Source of the DNA: CAZQRP01 sp964596125
GTDB taxonomy: Bacteria > Chloroflexota > Dehalococcoidia > GIF9 > UBA5629
DNA length: 40,769 bases
Direction: 5' to 3'
NCBI GenBank assembly: GCA_964596125.1
Contig: CAZQRP010000027.1
Span: 1-40,769 of the forward strand
Below are positions 40,101-40,769 of this stretch, piece after piece. Below the pieces are notes generated by a model. The model ran no database searches and had not been told where the DNA came from. It saw nothing but the letters and a program-made list of their open reading frames with translations. The position numbers and the translations under genes were made by a program. Positions within the stretch are counted from its first letter, which is position 1; each line of letters starts with the position of its first letter.

Positions 40101-40639
40101 TGTTTGATGACGACGAAAAAGTGCTATCACAATCTGATATAGATGCCATGCTGGCAACACTCCCGGAGGATGCACCTCCGGTATCGACCAGCACAGCAAA
40201 GGAGGCGGAGCCGGAACAATACCCTGTTCCGGAACCACCGGCGGCACCAGCCCCGTCCGGTACTGCTCCTTCAAAGGTGGATGGAGGACCGGTTTCTGCT
40301 GGCATTGCCGATTCCCTGCAAGCCACACTGGCTGACGTGGTGAAACGTCTCAGTAAGATAGAAAACGTCATGGAACGGCTGGAGCAACTGGAGAAAAAGG
40401 TGGCGCAGATCAGTGCCGATAGTGGGAAATCGCCACAGAACCAGCAGGCCCTGGAAAATGTGAAAGAACTGGAAGAGCAAATAGAAGAGATCTCGGACAA
40501 CCTTCGAAGCAGCCTGGGCTATGGGGTGAGGAAGATCTTCCGATGCAAATACTGTAAATCCAAAGGCCTAGTTGCCCTCCATGTCAAGTGCACTGATTGC
40601 GGAGAAGAGACCTGGCTGGGATGGTGGCCGAAGGAATAA
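40100..40639 (+). CDS. FliM-N-peptide / coiled-coil / zinc-ribbon protein (candidate CheY adaptor)
   Basis: 179 residues. Residues 9-18, LSQSDIDAML, match the N-terminal peptide of the bacterial flagellar switch protein FliM (LSQxEIDALL), the docking site of phosphorylated CheY. No FliM middle or C-terminal domain follows. Instead there is a proline-rich linker (20-65), a coiled coil (about 72-140, VVKRLSKIENVMERLEQLEK) and a four-cysteine zinc ribbon (C149, C152, C164, C167). The ATG overlaps the stop of the HD-GYP gene (TAATG). It sits under motility element 4 with a CheW-CheR chimera. I infer an adaptor linking CheY to the archaellum motor. Confidence 0.75.
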   Translation: MFDDDEKVLSQSDIDAMLATLPEDAPPVSTSTAKEAEPEQYPVPEPPAAPAPSGTAPSKVDGGPVSAGIADSLQATLADVVKRLSKIENVMERLEQLEKKVAQISADSGKSPQNQQALENVKELEEQIEEISDNLRSSLGYGVRKIFRCKYCKSKGLVALHVKCTDCGEETWLGWWPKE

Positions 40640-40769
40640 CAGCCCGGACTGACAGTACCACACCAGTTAGGAAATCTCATTGACCGCTGCATTTCCGGAC
40701 CGGATGTATATCCATTGAGCTAGTTCAGATAGATCACGGACACTTATAATAGTGTCTTATGAAGATAAG
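40640..40769. other. Window end, no gene seen
   Basis: 130 bp after the adaptor-type gene. A possible -10-like TATAAT lies at 40746-40751. The next gene is outside the window. Confidence 0.4.

Noticed and set aside
1..40769. The contig is archaeal
   Set aside because: tRNAs encode CCA, promoters are TTGACA/TATAAT type, and TetR, LuxR, Lgt-like, HAMP-PAS kinase and HD-GYP genes are bacterial and lie directly next to the arl genes.
1..40769. CRISPR array, toxin-antitoxin pair or phage defence system
   Set aside because: No regularly spaced repeats and no cas, toxin or nuclease-type genes were seen on either strand; short tandem repeats are isolated.

Overview
The window reads as a bacterial chromosome segment, most likely from a Chloroflexota of the Dehalococcoidia type (inference from gene content: MalT-like LuxR regulator, Lgt-like protein, bacterial RRM protein, many Ig-like surface proteins, CCA-encoding tRNAs, strong TTGACA/TATAAT promoters, Shine-Dalgarno sites). 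Its centre of interest is a nearly complete archaeal-type motility locus (archaellum, formerly archaeal flagellum) at about 27.0-37.7 kb, embedded between bacterial two-component, PilB-type ATPase and c-di-GMP/chemotaxis-type genes.

Layout. 1-5 kb: the 3' part of a MalT-like regulator, a small conserved protein, a two-domain flavodoxin-like protein and a small membrane protein. 5.6-9 kb: an autoregulated TetR gene with a visible operator, then a GNAT acetyltransferase and a CrtI-type FAD oxidoreductase. 9-14 kb: exported Ig-like proteins and a decayed OB-fold gene, with two consensus promoters and a structured leader. 14.0-14.5 kb: an integrase remnant, a 3' fragment of a tRNA-Leu and an intact tRNA-Leu(CAA), the scar of an integrated element whose right edge seems to be near 14.385 kb. 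14.6-22 kb: FHA membrane protein, Lgt-like protein, RRM protein, two paralogous mini membrane proteins and a 59-residue zinc ribbon (these three small genes are easily missed), tRNA-Gln, and membrane proteins of unknown role. 22.2-26.7 kb (minus strand): histidine kinase, response regulator and PilB/GspE-type ATPase.

Archaellum locus. Two archaellin genes encode identical mature proteins and differ only in the signal peptide. They are followed by an ArlC/D/E-like scaffold, ArlG, ArlF, ArlH, ArlI and ArlJ, a TTG-started membrane-anchored Glu/Gln-rich protein that resembles crenarchaeal ArlX in layout, and a large Ig-repeat surface protein. The gene order G-F-H-I-J is the crenarchaeal one. No class III signal peptidase (ArlK/PibD) is present, so it must be encoded elsewhere.

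How it may work together (inference). A composite sequence element of about 40 bp (ACTAAAGT, 14-16 bp, then ACC-N4-GGT followed by GATTTAC) occurs once before archaellin 1, twice before archaellin 2 and once before the 38.5 kb cluster, and nowhere else that I noticed. It looks like the operator or promoter of a motility regulon. The 38.5 kb cluster encodes an apparent CheW-CheR deletion chimera, an HD-GYP protein lacking two metal-binding histidines, and a protein whose N-terminus (LSQSDIDAML) matches the CheY-binding peptide of the bacterial flagellar switch protein FliM, followed by a coiled coil and a zinc ribbon. This last protein is a good candidate adaptor between bacterial CheY and an archaeal-type motor. 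To my recollection archaella have been reported in some Chloroflexota, so the locus class may not be new; the adaptor, the shared operator and the accessory proteins are the parts I would look at first.
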